A DNA stretch of 64,000 bases from Isoetes taiwanensis. Its lineage: Eukaryota > Streptophyta > Lycopodiopsida > Isoetales > Isoetaceae. Every line of letters begins with the position of its first letter. Positions within the stretch are counted from its first letter, which is position 1. The stretch covers positions 3,918,455 to 3,982,454 of the forward strand of contig JAJEKV010000015.1 in the NCBI GenBank assembly GCA_021234155.1, given 5' to 3'. The translations under genes were made by a program, and so were the position numbers. Shown piece by piece: positions 45,290 through 57,748 of this stretch. The notes below the pieces were generated by a model. It had not been told where the DNA came from. It worked only from the letters and a program-made list of their open reading frames with translations, and did not search any database.

Positions 45290-45985
45290 TGGAATCTTCG
45301 AGCGCCATAGCCATGTCATCTGCTTTGGCGGAAGAATGGCTGCAGATCCAAAGGAAATATAAAGCACAGATCCAGGTTTTTGCTTATCTAACCAGTCAAG
45401 ACATTCTTTATCTGGCATATTAATTCCCTCTTCTTCTTTTTCTTCAAGCCCTAAGTATGACCTGGGTAACAGTGGCCCCACTGGTAAGTAATTTGGGCTC
45501 TTTAGAACTACTTCTCTCATTATCTTCACTCTTTCTGATTTGAGCTCCTCAAATGTGTTGGATAGAACATATTTTGCTTGAAACATTTTTTCATAGTCTT
45601 CATGCATCTTTTTCCTGATGGGATCTTCTGGGTAGATCTGTTGGCTTCAAAGTCATCCCTGGTATTGTCTGAATGAGTTCATCTTTTATAACCTCTCCAT
45701 TTGTTCCTGCAAATAACAAGTTAATACAGCTAGTCTTATTTTGTTAAGCTACAAAGATTTGTTTCATATAGAAAGTCTACCTTTGACAGGAATATAGCCT
45801 TCTCGAACAAGTTGAGGAACAAAAGACATGAGCGCATCAGTTGTGGCAGAGCATGTATTAAAAGCTGCTCTTGGGATGCCAAACTTGTCTGCCACATCTT
45901 GAGTCCAGCCTAAAAATGCATCAGAAAGAATACAGGAAACAGGGATCTTTTGAGCGAACAAATGCCATCCATTCAAGCAATTTGG
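45290..45985 (-). pseudogene. UDP-glycosyltransferase (family 1) pseudogene fragment
   Basis: Exon 1 (to 45781) reads PVSCILSDAFLGWTQDVADK, FGIPRAAFNTCSATTDALMS, ending at an AAAG|GTAGAC donor. Exon 2 (from 45706) reads TNGEVIKDELIQTIPGMTL, shifts frame near 45635, then reads PEDPIRKKMHEDYEKMFQ, CLDWLDKQKPGSVLYISFGS, AAILPPKQM, with a second shift before MAMALEDSKQFLR. This is the middle of a plant UGT, which transfers sugar from UDP-sugar to small molecules. The N-terminal catalytic histidine region and the C-terminal UDP-binding PSPG box are absent, so it is not functional. Confidence 0.85.
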
Positions 45986-46676
45986 AGCAGACTTTAGGCA
46001 AAGAATAAGATAAAAGAACATAAAAAAAGGGGACAGAGACTAAACCACGGGATTAGGTGGTTTGAAAGAAGTAAACAGGTTCTTCCTTCACTATTTGCCC
46101 CTGGGACAAGCTGCAGCGGGAGTATTCATCTGGTCATAACTTGAGCATTTGATCCCTTAGACAGTCCATATGATCTTTTGTGCCCCAACAATGGAATCGC
46201 CTGCCTATTTGCTTTAATAACATGGGAATATTGCCCTGTTTATCCACTTCAAAAGCATCTTATATGAGATACAGCCATACTAAAGAATTGTCGCTCTTAA
46301 ATCCGGCACTACATGAGCATCTACGCATGTGCTCCATCATCGTGATAAGGGAGGGCAGAATCCGAGGTGCAGAAGCCATAGCCAAGTCCGGCGGATAGCG
46401 TTTGTGTAGCAGGCTGATAATGGGGCTGGATGACCGACCATTTACAGGCAGCAGCCAGTTTTTAGCAGTCATCAGCATATGCTAGGTATATGCCAGCATA
46501 TACTTGAATATGCCCACATACCCACATAAACGAGGGTTTGCCCCCCTAGGGGCAACCCAAAAATAGTTTAAAAGATATAAAGCAATATTGGCAAAAAAAA
46601 GGTCATGTTATTATTTCTTATACAAATTCAGTATCTTTTGAATTGTAGATTGCTCTCATTTATTTTGACAAGCCTT

Positions 46677-46693
46677 TTGGGAATCGAACCCAA
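46677..46693 (-). other. tRNA-like T-arm relic
   Basis: TTGGGTTCGATTCCCAA on the minus strand is a perfect T-arm with B box, but no cloverleaf surrounds it; probably part of a SINE relic. Confidence 0.4.
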
Positions 46694-46713
46694 CTAAGTC
46701 CATTCTGGCATAT

Positions 46714-47398
46714 AATATGGAAACAGGGTCGCATTTATTCCCTGGCGTCCATTCCGCTGCTGACATGTGTCAGCCCCCTACAATCCGGAATGGAAGTTGG
46801 GTCTTCCAATTCCGGATGACCGGTTTAGCGGGTTTTCCCATGGTTTTTTCTCATTGTTTTTTCTCTGTTTTTCTTGGAGAAAACAAAATCTTCGCATGAA
46901 AGTCCGGCGATGAAATCTTGACCATGAAATCTTAGCAAAGAAGTCCGCGCTTCTTTCTTGGAAGACATTACGACGGCCCGAGTTCTTCTTGCCCACGCTT
47001 CGCCCTCATTTTAGAAACAAAATCCGGCAAACCATCCTCTCTACCTTCCAAAATCAAAATTGTTGGGAGGGGATCCGCACTCAATCCCACGCAAAAATCT
47101 TTGCCGAATCCCGAGATAAGACATTTGGCGCATTGCATCTTCAATTGGTGAAAATAATCTTGGTTCGTAACAAGAATCAACGTAAAAGAGGGTAGCAACA
47201 CTAAAAACATCTTTGGATTTGGAGGATTAGATACTTACAAGAGAGCCAAGATCAAAATGTCGGCCCAGACGAAAAATCAATTAAGAAAAAAGACGAGCAG
47301 ACGAAGACATGGCCGCGAGGAAAACATGGCGCGACCTCGGCGAAAACATGGTCGCGGGGGGAAAGGGGGCAAATTTTGCTCCCCTGTTTCCATATTGA
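46714..47398. mobile_element. Possible DNA element with ATATGGAAACAGGG inverted ends
   Basis: ATATGGAAACAGGG at about 46717 is matched by CCCTGTTTCCATAT at about 47384-47397. Between them no transposase is recognisable. No clear target duplication was seen, so the boundary may be a nested structure with the adjoining hairpin. Confidence 0.45.
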
Positions 47399-47520
47399 TG
47401 GGGAAAGGAAATTGGGTCCCAATTTCCGGTCCAGCCGATGACAGCTCCCGACTCTGCCATCACGGTCAGCGGGACCATCGGCTGGACCGGAAATTGGTCC
47501 CCAATTTCCTTTCCCCCATA
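47398..47520. repeat. Long hairpin with about 44-bp arms
   Basis: The arm beginning ATGGGGAAAGGAAATTGGG and ending CGGTCCAGCCGATG is matched in inverse orientation by the arm starting CATCGGCTGGACCGG, around a 36-base loop. Two to three mismatches only. Confidence 0.85.
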
Positions 47521-47529
47521 CATTAGATC

Positions 47530-50040
47530 ATTGGTCTACTCATTATCATTATCGCTCCAAGAAATTGATTGTGGTCGCACATTTTTTTCGACCGACTCCC
47601 TTATTGGTTTGCATTGTGTCCATCAGGAAGGACATCGGGTATGAAACGTACTAGATTCTAGAGAGGCTCTAAAGAGAACGTTGTGAGGGACACTTGATAT
47701 CGAACATACCCTCCAAAAGAGTACCATGTGCTCTACAATATAATAACATCTAGTGAGAAATATACCCAGTTCTAGAGAGGAGGACCAATTTTTGAATCTT
47801 GACTTGGGGAACGACCTCAAGCAACTGTTCCAACATTGTACATTTCATAAGCATTAAAATCTGATGGCTATGAACATTCAAACTCAATAATCCAACATAT
47901 GAAAAGTCTGATGGAGCACTCGCTATAAATGCATGGATTAACCGCCAGGCAACAAACAATTTCACTGCATTATTCCTTGCCCCATGCATTGTTAATGTAC
48001 TTTATTTTCCCTCTTGTTTCTTGAGAAGCATCGAAGTTCTGCCCATAACATAGTTACAATTTAAAAAAATGGAATGGTCCAGACTAGGTGGCATGTTTAA
48101 GCCTATGTGGCATGTCTGAACCAGGTGTTTCAGCCTATGTGGCATGTTACAGCCTATATCGCTAGGAAACATATTGTTAAGAAACATGTTGTAGAAATAG
48201 TTGTGACGTAAACCCAAAAAAATGTGATGTGGAAGCGGGAAAAAATTTCACTTCAACAGGTAAGATCGGGATGGAGGTCTAAAATCATTTGCCGCATAGA
48301 GCAATTTGGCCACTGGGATAGCTCACCACTAAGGTTCATCTGCACGGGATCGGCATGTATCCATCCGTCAATTCAAACCTACAAATCTTGGCAGATTAAC
48401 AAATACCATATCCAATTCCGAATCTCTGTGCAATGCGATCGTTGCAAGAATGGGAGGCGCTTGCGAATGTGTTAGTCATATAATGTGGTGTGCCACATCT
48501 TTCAAAGAAATGCCATGTCATTATAGTGAATATGCTTCTTCTAAGAAGTTGCATTAGGCAAATTCTTCATTTTTCTATTCCTTCATCTTTTGCCATGTCA
48601 TCACTCATGTGCTCATGCCATGTCATCACCCATATTTGCTGTAAAAGTCACATTTTCAAAAGAAAGGATTTCTTTTATTATCACTTAAAGCATTTAACTT
48701 GCCATCAATCTATTCGATCTTTTTAAGATTGATAGAATAACTCAAAAAATGCTCAAAAATTTTGCATTTTCATGTGTTCATACCTTTCCCATTTCGCAAA
48801 TAAAATGGTTTCTTGCCAGATGCCACTCAATCGAGATGGCAGAGTGGTGCCTAAGCCAACCTATATCCTAGATAAAGATTGCCATTATTGGCAAACATGC
48901 CTCATACTTAGACAAAGTTGCGAGCCTTCATGCATGGAAATCAATCATGGTAAAATATAAATATGAAAACCCCCAAAAGTTCATTTTCATACCTTTAAGT
49001 AAAAGGATGTAGGAACCAAATTGCATACCTTATATTTAGTCAAACGCTACTTGATAAACTTCTCATGTTTCTAAATATTGCAAAGGCGCATGCATTTGCT
49101 ATGCCATGCCCGTAAATGGGGGGTATTTGGCAAAATTGAGGGATGCACTATTTGCATACTTATATTTACAACGATTTGCTATGCCATGCCAGGGGCTTTG
49201 GCAATGTGATTCAATGCAGGACATGTGTGCAATGGGGTCACCCCACCTCAATATCCTATTAGGTTCTAACTAGCTAAGAGCAATCAAGTTTCTATTAGAA
49301 ACAATGGTGAGGTGGCCAAGATGAGAGCAATGAGGTGGCAAAAATGAGTTATGACGTGGCAAAATATGGATGGATGGAAGAATGAAGAATTTGCCTAGCC
49401 TATTTTGCAGTTTTTTAGAAGAAGCATATTTTACCATGATGATAGGTATTTTTTGGATGATGTGCCATTTCACGTGATGATTAAGCATTTTAGGCACTTT
49501 TGGTAGAAAATGACTAGACCATTCTAGACCAGGAAGTGCTCAAAGTAGAGATGCCAATGAATCAGATTGTCGTGAAGCTTGGTCCCATATGGGGTAATAT
49601 CAGTAGTCTGAATATTGTGGAACATTCGATTTGTCGTTCCAGAGTATTCGAAGTGTGATTTATTCCCCTTTTTTTTTTTGGGAAGATAAGGAGGTGTCAT
49701 TTTTATTTTTTTTAAATAAAAAGTATATACATTAGTTCGGACGAGGGACTACTACAGGTTCACACCTTCTTCGTCTCCCAACAGACAATGCTTATTCAGA
49801 TTCCTAAGAGTCATATAGAAAGAAGTAGTACAAAGAAAGCTAGGACAAGGAGTGGTAAAAGATAAACAACGATTTTGGCTGAGGAATTGTGTTTGTGCAA
49901 CAACGGTGCCGGAGAAAGGAAAGAAGGACAGGTTCTCTCCTACCATAGCAGCCCTAACCGCACGCCCCAAGAAGCGGCATCTAGGAGGTCGCCTTCGTGA
50001 CAAGCAGTAAATTTATTCAATCTAAGAAAAAGTTTAATGC
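47530..50040. other. No recognisable gene
   Basis: Several small repeats: GTGGCATGT units near 48089-48145; CATGCCATGTCATCAC-like repeats near 48595-48630; TTTGCTATGCCATGCC at 49096 and 49176. No protein family recognised. Confidence 0.35.
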
Positions 50041-51262
50041 CTAGTCAAGGTCCCAAGTGCAAACGACCTAAACTCGACCTCCAAAACATAAACCCTTCAA
50101 TAACCCACCAGCATACAAGGTTTATGTTGATTGTTTTTTGCAAATCAGTGCACGAAAAGTACTTCTTGTAATCCAAATTCCAGTTTGACTAGTTTTCCCA
50201 TATCACAACTCCTTTTGGCACACCTCGGTTTTGGAATTTCTCAAAAACTCCATTGGCAACTCAAAATCCTCATTTCTGATCACAGTTTGCAGTTTGACTT
50301 TCATTGACCTTTTGACCAGACTTTGAACTCGAATATCTCACAGATCTGAGATCTGAGGTCAATAATTCCCACTTTTTTGAGCACTTCTATTCAAGACAAT
50401 CTGTATACAATTAGCTCTTGATTTCTAATTTCCAAAACGGGAGGAAATTAGATCCAAATCCATGTCTGTCAGTTCCTATTGCTTTGTGTCTTCAACTGCA
50501 ACTTCTCGACTATGCCTCAAGTGCAAACGACCAAAACTCGACCTCCATAATGTAAACCCTACAATAACCTAGCAACACACAGGGTTTACATTTTGGAGGC
50601 CGAAACGTGGTTATTTTTATAGATAACTAGGTGCATCATTTCTAAAAATGCATACAGAGCTATGGCAACTGAAATAGCAGAGTTTGGGAGTTTGGATCTA
50701 ACAGCCATCCCGAATGATCCCAAAGAATCTTGCTATTGCAAAAGGCACTCTTCACTTCTAATTACCACACTGGGAGAAGAATAAATCCAAACCCCATTTT
50801 GTGAATTCCTATTGCTTCGTGTCTTCCACTGCAACTTCTCGACCATGTCCCAAGTGCAAACGAGCAAAACTCGACCTCCATAATGTAAACCCTACAATAA
50901 CCTAGCAACGCACATGGTTTATGTTTCGGAGGCCAAAACATGGTTGTTTTTATAGATAACTAGGTGCATCATTTTTGAACATGCATGCAAAGCTATAGCA
51001 ACTGAAGTAAGAGAGTTTGGATCTATCGGCCATCCCGAACAATCCAAAACAATCTTGCTACTACAAAAGGTGACCTCTAATTGCTACACTGGGAGGAGGA
51101 TAAATCCAAACCCAATTCTGTCAGTTCCTGTTGCTTCACATTTTCAACTGCAGCTTCTCGACCATGTCTCAAGTGCAACCGAACAAGACTCGACCTCTAT
51201 AACGTAAACCCTTCAATAATCTAGCAACACACAGGGTTTACATTTCGGAGGCCATATCCTAG
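50040..51262. repeat. Four-copy tandem repeat, about 320-460 bp per unit
   Basis: CAAGTGCAAACGACCAAAAC and CGACCTCCATAATGTAAACC occur near 50052, 50517, 50848 and 51167. Each copy has inverted arms (CCTCCATAATGTAAACCCT against AGGGTTTACATTTTGGAGG in the second copy) around about 20 bases. In the first copy both arms differ yet mostly still pair (AACATAAACC / GGTTTATGTT). TTCTCGACYATGYC precedes the second to fourth copies. Confidence 0.8.
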
Positions 51263-52015
51263 TCAGATTCGACTTGAATCTTGCACAATGTCATCATGTG
51301 GAGGAAGGGTATTGATGCCAGAAGCCGGACCCTTAAAACCTTCCGGAAGCAGTTCACCCTTAAGGTCGTCTCCCAAAGGACCCTGGCCACGGACGGGCAA
51401 CTCTCCCACTTCAAAACTGTGAACTGGCTTTGCCAATGGACTCAAAACATCGACATTACCCTAGAGACCAAGTTCCATGGGCAGAAGACCACCCCTTCTC
51501 CAAGAAGCGCCAAAGTAGCTCGTGATCAACATGTTCGTAGTCAAGTGGCCTAGGAGGCGCCATGTCGCGCATTCGTGTGTCTTTCGTTGCAAAAAATGAT
51601 CATGTAACTTGGCCCCTATGGTAATTTTGCCATTTCGGACGATATGGCGAAGTCGAATCTCCATTCAGAACTTTGTACTGCCCGAATGACAAAACACTTG
51701 GGTTTCTACACGGTCGCTCGTAGGACGCTTCATGGTTTGATAAGTTCTCCCAGACCTATCTTGGATTTTTTTGAACCTGCTCAAAGCTTGGTCCTTGAAA
51801 GGAGGATTCAATAGACGGATAGGAAAATGGAGCTCTGGGAGGGGGGCATTAGCATACAGCCTCCCGGGGGAGCACTGTCAGGAAAGGCTACCTCGACAAC
51901 CTTTCTGGGGTCCGTCTCATGTGGTCTGGCCTATCCCCTCTGGTGACGCAACCGTGCAAAGTCCTGGCCTTGTTTGACTTCGGGAAGGTGCCAATGCTTC
52001 TATCAGACCCAATCA
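51263..52015. other. Unrecognised coding-like region
   Basis: Plus-strand frames read GIDARSRTLKTFRKQFTLKV, TLATDGQLSHFKTVNWLCQW and later MTKHLGFYTVARRTLHGLIS with stops between. It could be a decayed retroelement gene; no motif identified it. Confidence 0.3.
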
Positions 52016-52030
52016 GAGAGAGACACAGAA

Positions 52031-52095
52031 ATGAAATGAAATGAAATGAAATGAAATGAAATGAAATGAAATGAAATGAAAAATGAAATGAAATG
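52031..52095. repeat. (AAATG)n microsatellite at LINE 3' end
   Basis: About 12 AAATG units directly continue the 3' tail of the minus-strand LINE. Confidence 0.95.
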
Positions 52096-52705
52096 TTTAT
52101 TATGTCTATGAGACCATCAGGTCTAGAAGACAGTATATTCTACAGACAATATTGCTTAATCATATATCATCTAATATGCCCTCAAGTGGAGCATCATTAG
52201 GCTCGCTCTCTTCTTTTTCATAGTCGTCCAACAGCTGCCTATAATTTTTAATGGATAATTCTCTCATCTTCATCACATATGTTAAGAAATTTCAAATCAT
52301 GCAAATAGATATTATCTAGAATACCATAGAGATCTCTAAGATTCTGGTAGGCAGGACAATGTAATACCAAATGATTCTCATCCTCTATCTCATCATCTCC
52401 ACATACTGCGATGTATCGCCCTCAGATCTTGAAGATTCCCCATCTTCCAACCTCTACTCCCAAATGATGAGAACTTAGCCTTAATCAATATCATATGCCT
52501 TTTTTCTTGTATGAAACTTTTGCTCAAGATGGGGGGCCACACAAAATTGGGATTAACTACCTTCCCCGTAGAAGCTCATCTTCGCCCAGGATTACCCCAC
52601 ATTTTGTGTTGCACATTAATTTTCACCCATTCCTCATAATCTTTTTGATCATTGGGTACACTATCAATTGACATGCCCCATTTCCCAAGCCATTTCTGTA
52701 GGGTC

Positions 52706-54723
52706 TCAGCGATACCAGCCTTTTATCTTGCTTTGTTCCATAGCTAATCTCGAGCCTATCATTTTCTCAACGACCTTTGCCATATATTTTAATGTGCAAT
52801 ATATAGCTTCTGCTTCAAGTGGCATCATGTCCGAATCCGCCAACATCATCGGATAAGGAGTTTGCATCTTTACTTCTAATTCTGTTAATAGGAATTTCTT
52901 TTGTATCTTCTCCACACGCTTCCAAATATCTTGTGATAATCCCGGCCCCCATGCCTCACATCCATAAAGCACCACGGATCTCACTAAGGACTCATATAAT
53001 ATCTTTTTAAGCTTCCAATCAAAGATTTCAGCTTTTCTGCACTTTCTTTGCATGGCAAATAATGCTTTTATACCTCCATCCGTCCTTTGCTCTACAGCCT
53101 TATTCCAAGTATAATTATGGTCAATTATCAGCCCCAAATATTTATATGTACTAGATATCTCCACCTCCTGACCATCATAGAAAAAATGAAAGTCCCACAT
53201 TCAAGTTCCAAATGTCAGAGATTTTTTTAAGGTTAACTTTCATCTCAGTAGCTTTGCAGAAAGAGACAAGAGCGTCTAAATGCTTTTGCATGTCAGCAGC
53301 ATTTCTGGCAAATATGACAATATCATCAGCATACAGCAGCAATGTGATCACATACCCTGCCATCATGGTACCTTCACCTCCATGTGTTTTTAGCCAAGCT
53401 TCAAGCTGATCTACATATATGCCGAACAACGTAGGAGAAAGTGGACACCCTTGCTTCACCCCTATGTTGCTCACTACATCCTCGTCACATTCCTTACACA
53501 ACGGAAAGGAAAGTTGCACTACTACCTTTTCATACAAGACAGATACTGCATTACGTAGTGCTTGCGGTACCCCAATGCATTTCATATAATTCCATATGTT
53601 TCTTCTCCGCAGCATATCAAACGCTTTTGTAAGGTCCACAAAAAGTGCAAAGAGGGGTTTTTTAGTATTCTTCACGGAATCCATTACTGCTCTAATTGTA
53701 ACTAGGTGATCCACCGTGCATTTTTTGGGCCTGAATCCTGCTTGTCCCACTGCTCTACAATCATTCTCCTCTGCCCATGTATTTATTTTGCGCTCCAGTA
53801 TTGTTGCAAACAATTTGGAGAAAAGACCGCTAATCATAATCATCCTATAGTTATTAGGATCCCTAGTATCACCTGCTTTATGTACCAATACTACCCTGTT
53901 TATTTGCCATGCCGATGGGAATCCATGCAATAGTACGTCATTCATCATATTGGTTACAACTCTTGCCACAGTAGGACCAGCCCATTTAATCATCTCTGCT
54001 GCTAACCCAAATGCATCTATTGCCCTTCCGCATGATAATTTACTTATCCCATTCTTCACATCATCCTCTGTAAAAACAAGCATTTCCCCTTCCCTATGCA
54101 TCTCATCATTTAAACCAGCAATGTGATAAAGACCACGTACCTGTTGCATTAAGTCTTCCACTTCCAGCATATTGGGTTGATGTCCTTTTAATTTCAATCG
54201 TGCCCAGAATCGCTTTGGTTCATCTAGCAAGGTACCAACCAATATTTCTTGCTTCTTATGCAAATATATCCTCTTTTTCTTCCTTACTAACTTACGATAT
54301 TCCATTCTGCGCTTACATTTATCTTCCTTTGCTGCCATTTTAAATTCAGCCAGCTTCGCCTTACATTCTTGGTCATACCATCCATTACAGGGCAATCCTT
54401 TTGCTTTCCGTTGTGACATAAAACATGAAGTTGTTGCATCTAATAACATATTAGTTAGCATATCATTATCACTATCTGCTTGACTTGTCCATTTAATGTT
54501 ACTAGCCCGTGCCTCACAAAGCTGCATATATATCTCTCTCTTGCCTGCTTGCATGCGCATGGAGACATTATTCTTTGCAGTATTGGGCATTGGCATTAGC
54601 CTACACATCACTTGCATGTGCATCACTATCGGGTAATGATCAGATGTGGCCAGTGAGTCATCCACAAAATAATCAGATATATAATTTATCATATGTGTCC
54701 CTGTCAACAACAGGTCTACTACA
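52706..54723 (-). pseudogene. LINE reverse transcriptase and C-terminal region
   Basis: The ORF from 54740 (first residues belong to the inserted element) reads VVDLLLTGTHMINYISDYF and SDHYPIVMHM, the last endonuclease block. It continues through FWARLKLKGHQP, RAIDAFGLAAEMIKWAGPTV, FSKLFATILERKINTWAEEN, FALFVDLTKAFDM, GVKQGCPLSPTLFGIYVDQL and the catalytic LLLYADDIVIFARN. After VNLKK near 53200 the frame shifts, then continues with YKYLGLIIDHNYTWNKAVEQ and SLVRSVVLYGCEAWGPGLS to 52706, and in another frame to about 52560. The enzyme copies element RNA into a nicked target site in the nucleus. YADD is intact. Confidence 0.92.
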
Positions 54724-57700
54724 CCCGGGGGTTTCACCATTGAAACCCCGTATGACCCAAGAGCGTGACTGGTAGGGTTTTTTTTAATGTGAGGCGTCCG
54801 GTATACGACCGCCGCCTACATCTGATTCGACCACCATTTCCCGTGGTGGTGGTGAGAAGGGGAGTTAGGGAAGGTCCGATCCGTAGCATCTACGTTAGGG
54901 CCTACTCCAACTCCTAATGCTTTGAAGAACCGAGGCCCATCGAATGGAAGCAAACCCCGTGAAAAAATCAGCCTGGTGAAGGAACTACAAGCTATTCTTT
55001 GGTGCATATTAATCCATTTCCGTGCAAAGATCGATCGATTTCATTTTTTTGTTGGTTTGCGACATGCTTGGTTCTTTCAAAAGTTTAGGGTATCCGAGCT
55101 TCGCTTTTTCTTACCGTGTCGGTGTAGAAACTTTCGACCATCAAGAGATGCTTGCCCTTTCAAGCTGCCTGCTCCATGGTACGTTTTTTGAGCATTTCTT
55201 TCTTCATTCTGGCTTTGATGTCATATGGCGATATGCACTAATATTTTGCTGGAGATATGTAGTTTGAGTCTGGGTTTCTTACTTTACCTTCTTTATGCAT
55301 TTACAAAGAAGCTCAATTGATTTCCAAATGGCTTATTTGATCCTCTGAAGGTTTCGGAAGGTTTGTATTTTCTCATTTACCATTTTCTCTCATTTTGCTC
55401 TGTCTATAAGTTACAGGAAGCATTTATTTTTCCGTGTTTCTTTGAAGTGAGAAGACACTATTGGTTCTCTGGCGATGATGAGATTTTACTAAGCAGAAGC
55501 TGTGACTGCCTTCTTGCATGTTTCCTCCCTTTCACATGTATGTGGCCGGTCTCTTGGCGGTAAAAGCTTCTTGATATATTGGCTCCGCTTTTCAAGCGGT
55601 TTGTTTGTTTCATTGCTTTAATTAGATTTGTTTGATTCATTCGTTATTTAGATTTGCATAACTCAATATCATGTAATTTTAATTCCAAAGGTAGTTAGAA
55701 GGCATCGTCAAGCATTGTAATCGGTACCAATTGAATTACATTTGGATGAACAAGCACATTCAAAACTTAAAATTTGGTCATTTTAGTCCAACATCGCCAC
55801 CAACTTCTTTCTGGTCTATAATGATAAATTGCAAAAGCTAGCACAATGTACAACCGAGAGAATTTTATTGGAATATAATAGTTTGTTCATTTTGCTTTTG
55901 CGATGATACTTGTGCTTATTGCAAGAACCAATGGAGACATACAACACTACCTCAATGAGCATACATACAACTTGAGTTTAGGCGAAGTTATGATTGATTA
56001 TTTTGTCAATTATTGGATGAACTTTATGATTATTTTTCGCTTTTAAATTATTGCAGGAATACACAGGTGACAATAATAACCAAATAATGGTGGGCACATT
56101 GATGAACCTTTGCGACAACCCAACAAGAGTGAGCATTGGCCAAGAGTGGAGAGAGGAGGATATTATACATCGTGTACCCATCATTGTTACAGGGAATGAT
56201 CTTTCAACACTTTGGGCACCTCTTATAAGGAATGGACGGATGGATAAGTTCTATAGGTAACTTATTCTTCATACCTATTGCTTCTTTGTTGCTATCTACT
56301 ACTGAAATTACAGATGGTTCATAGTATCAATTATCATATGCTAGTTGTTCTACAGGTAATGTTGAAGCTAGGTGTTTTTCTGTTTTGAACTTTTTCAAAG
56401 AGGTTGAGATATTGCAGGGGTTCTTGAATCTGTGCTACAAAGCATGGATACGCAACCTCATCACTAGATCTATTGCTATTGTTCCAAGTTTTATTGTTGC
56501 AATAATGGGGGGATCCTCTGAAGCTGTAGAACTGATCATCATTGATCTTGATTTTAATTCACAAATTTGTAACAGGCTTCTTTTGGCATATGCTTCTTTT
56601 GAGCAAGATGTTTGGTATGTTTAGTTCATCTTCCTTTTCCCGCATCAAAACTCTTCCTTTGTATACAAACGAGTTGTCTCTTTCATTGCTTGATAAATGT
56701 AGCAGTTTACTTTTTCAGTTTTAGGATAGATAACTATCTTAGCGTTGTAATTGCTTACGTTTATTATCATGCCTAATCATTGCTTACTTTATGGGCATCT
56801 GGAACATGAATACTTAGATCTTCTATTTATATGTGTTGCAGTTTACATGTGGATACTTGCAGACTTGCTTATCCTTGAGTAACAAAGTAAAGATACGAAG
56901 ATGGTATTGTATCCATCTAAGGTAAGTTGGGGCTCGCTGTCAAACATTCCTTCCTTATGTACTTACATAGAATGACCATCTAAGATTTTGGCTTTAAGTG
57001 GTTCAACTCCACTTTGTAACGTTAGAAAAGCTATGTTGTATACCTCAAACTATCGCAGCTTCTAATGCAAAGTTGATAATATAGTTGATTTTGCTCTAAT
57101 ACTGAATTTAGAATGCCCTTTTCTCATTTTGTCCATCATTTGATATATACATAGTCAAAGTGCTTTCAACTCCACCAAGATTCTAGATGGATTTAAAATA
57201 TGTTTCATTCGAATGAGGTGCACATTAAAAACATCTATATCTATGGATATAAGGGTGGTGCATGGTTCACCACCAAAAATAACAATTTCATCTATGGATT
57301 AAGGATGATGCATAGTTCATCAACATCATGTGTAACAACATGCAACTGTTGGATCCCATGTTTACAACCATATAGGAAGTTCCAATATTATATGAGGGCA
57401 TCTTGCTCTGCTTATGCACGTGGTTGGAGTACAAAGTATAGAGACTGACCAGAATAATAAATAGAGACTGACCGATGCAAGAAATGTCAATTAAAAACAT
57501 TTTGAAATTTTATTTATTCTGTACATAGGGGTAGGGTGCACAAGCACAAACTCAAGTACAAGATCGGGTAGGGGTATGTAAAAATTAGGATAGTCCAAAA
57601 GTACATCTACGGAAAGGGGCTTGGAAACTGGATTTCCTATTTACGTATGTAGGGGTTTTCCACCTCCAAAAAGTCGTATACAGGGGTTTTCTCTGGACCC

Positions 57701-57748
57701 CTTGCACGCAGATGTGGTATCCCCATATGTCTAGGTGAGACCCCCGGG
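54724..57748. mobile_element. hAT-like DNA transposon, 3025 bp, 8-bp target duplication
   Basis: CTACTACA flanks the element at 54716-54723 and 57749-57756. Its ends are inverted: CCCGGGGGTTTCACC on the left and CCCGGGGGTCTCACC (reverse) on the right. Both subterminal regions carry GTATACGAC in the same relative orientation, about 90 bp from each end. An 8-bp duplication points to hAT (or another 8-bp-TSD superfamily). No transposase is recognisable, so it is probably non-autonomous. It carries a host-derived exon at 56057-56256. Confidence 0.85.
56057..56256 (+). pseudogene. Captured rubisco-activase-like (AAA+) exon
   Basis: A 200-bp exon bounded by a TTATTGCAG acceptor and a TATAG|GTAACT donor encodes MVGTLMNLCDNPTRVSIGQE, RVPIIVTGNDLSTLWAPLIR and NGRMDKFY. 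This is the AAA+ core segment of rubisco activase and its RCA-like relatives (compare VTGNDFSTLYAPLIRDGRME), which remodel inhibited rubisco in the chloroplast. The relatives with 'IGQEW' look closer than canonical RCA. It lies inside the transposon at 54724-57748, with no neighbouring RCA exons recognised. It is a gene fragment captured with its splice borders. Confidence 0.85.

Noticed and set aside
46677-46693. tRNA gene (perfect T-arm)
   Set aside because: No acceptor stem, D-arm or anticodon arm could be folded around it; the same holds for 39030-39055.
53212-54775. Plus-strand ORFs antisense to the LINE reverse transcriptase
   Set aside because: Shadows of the minus-strand LINE frame; no own motifs.
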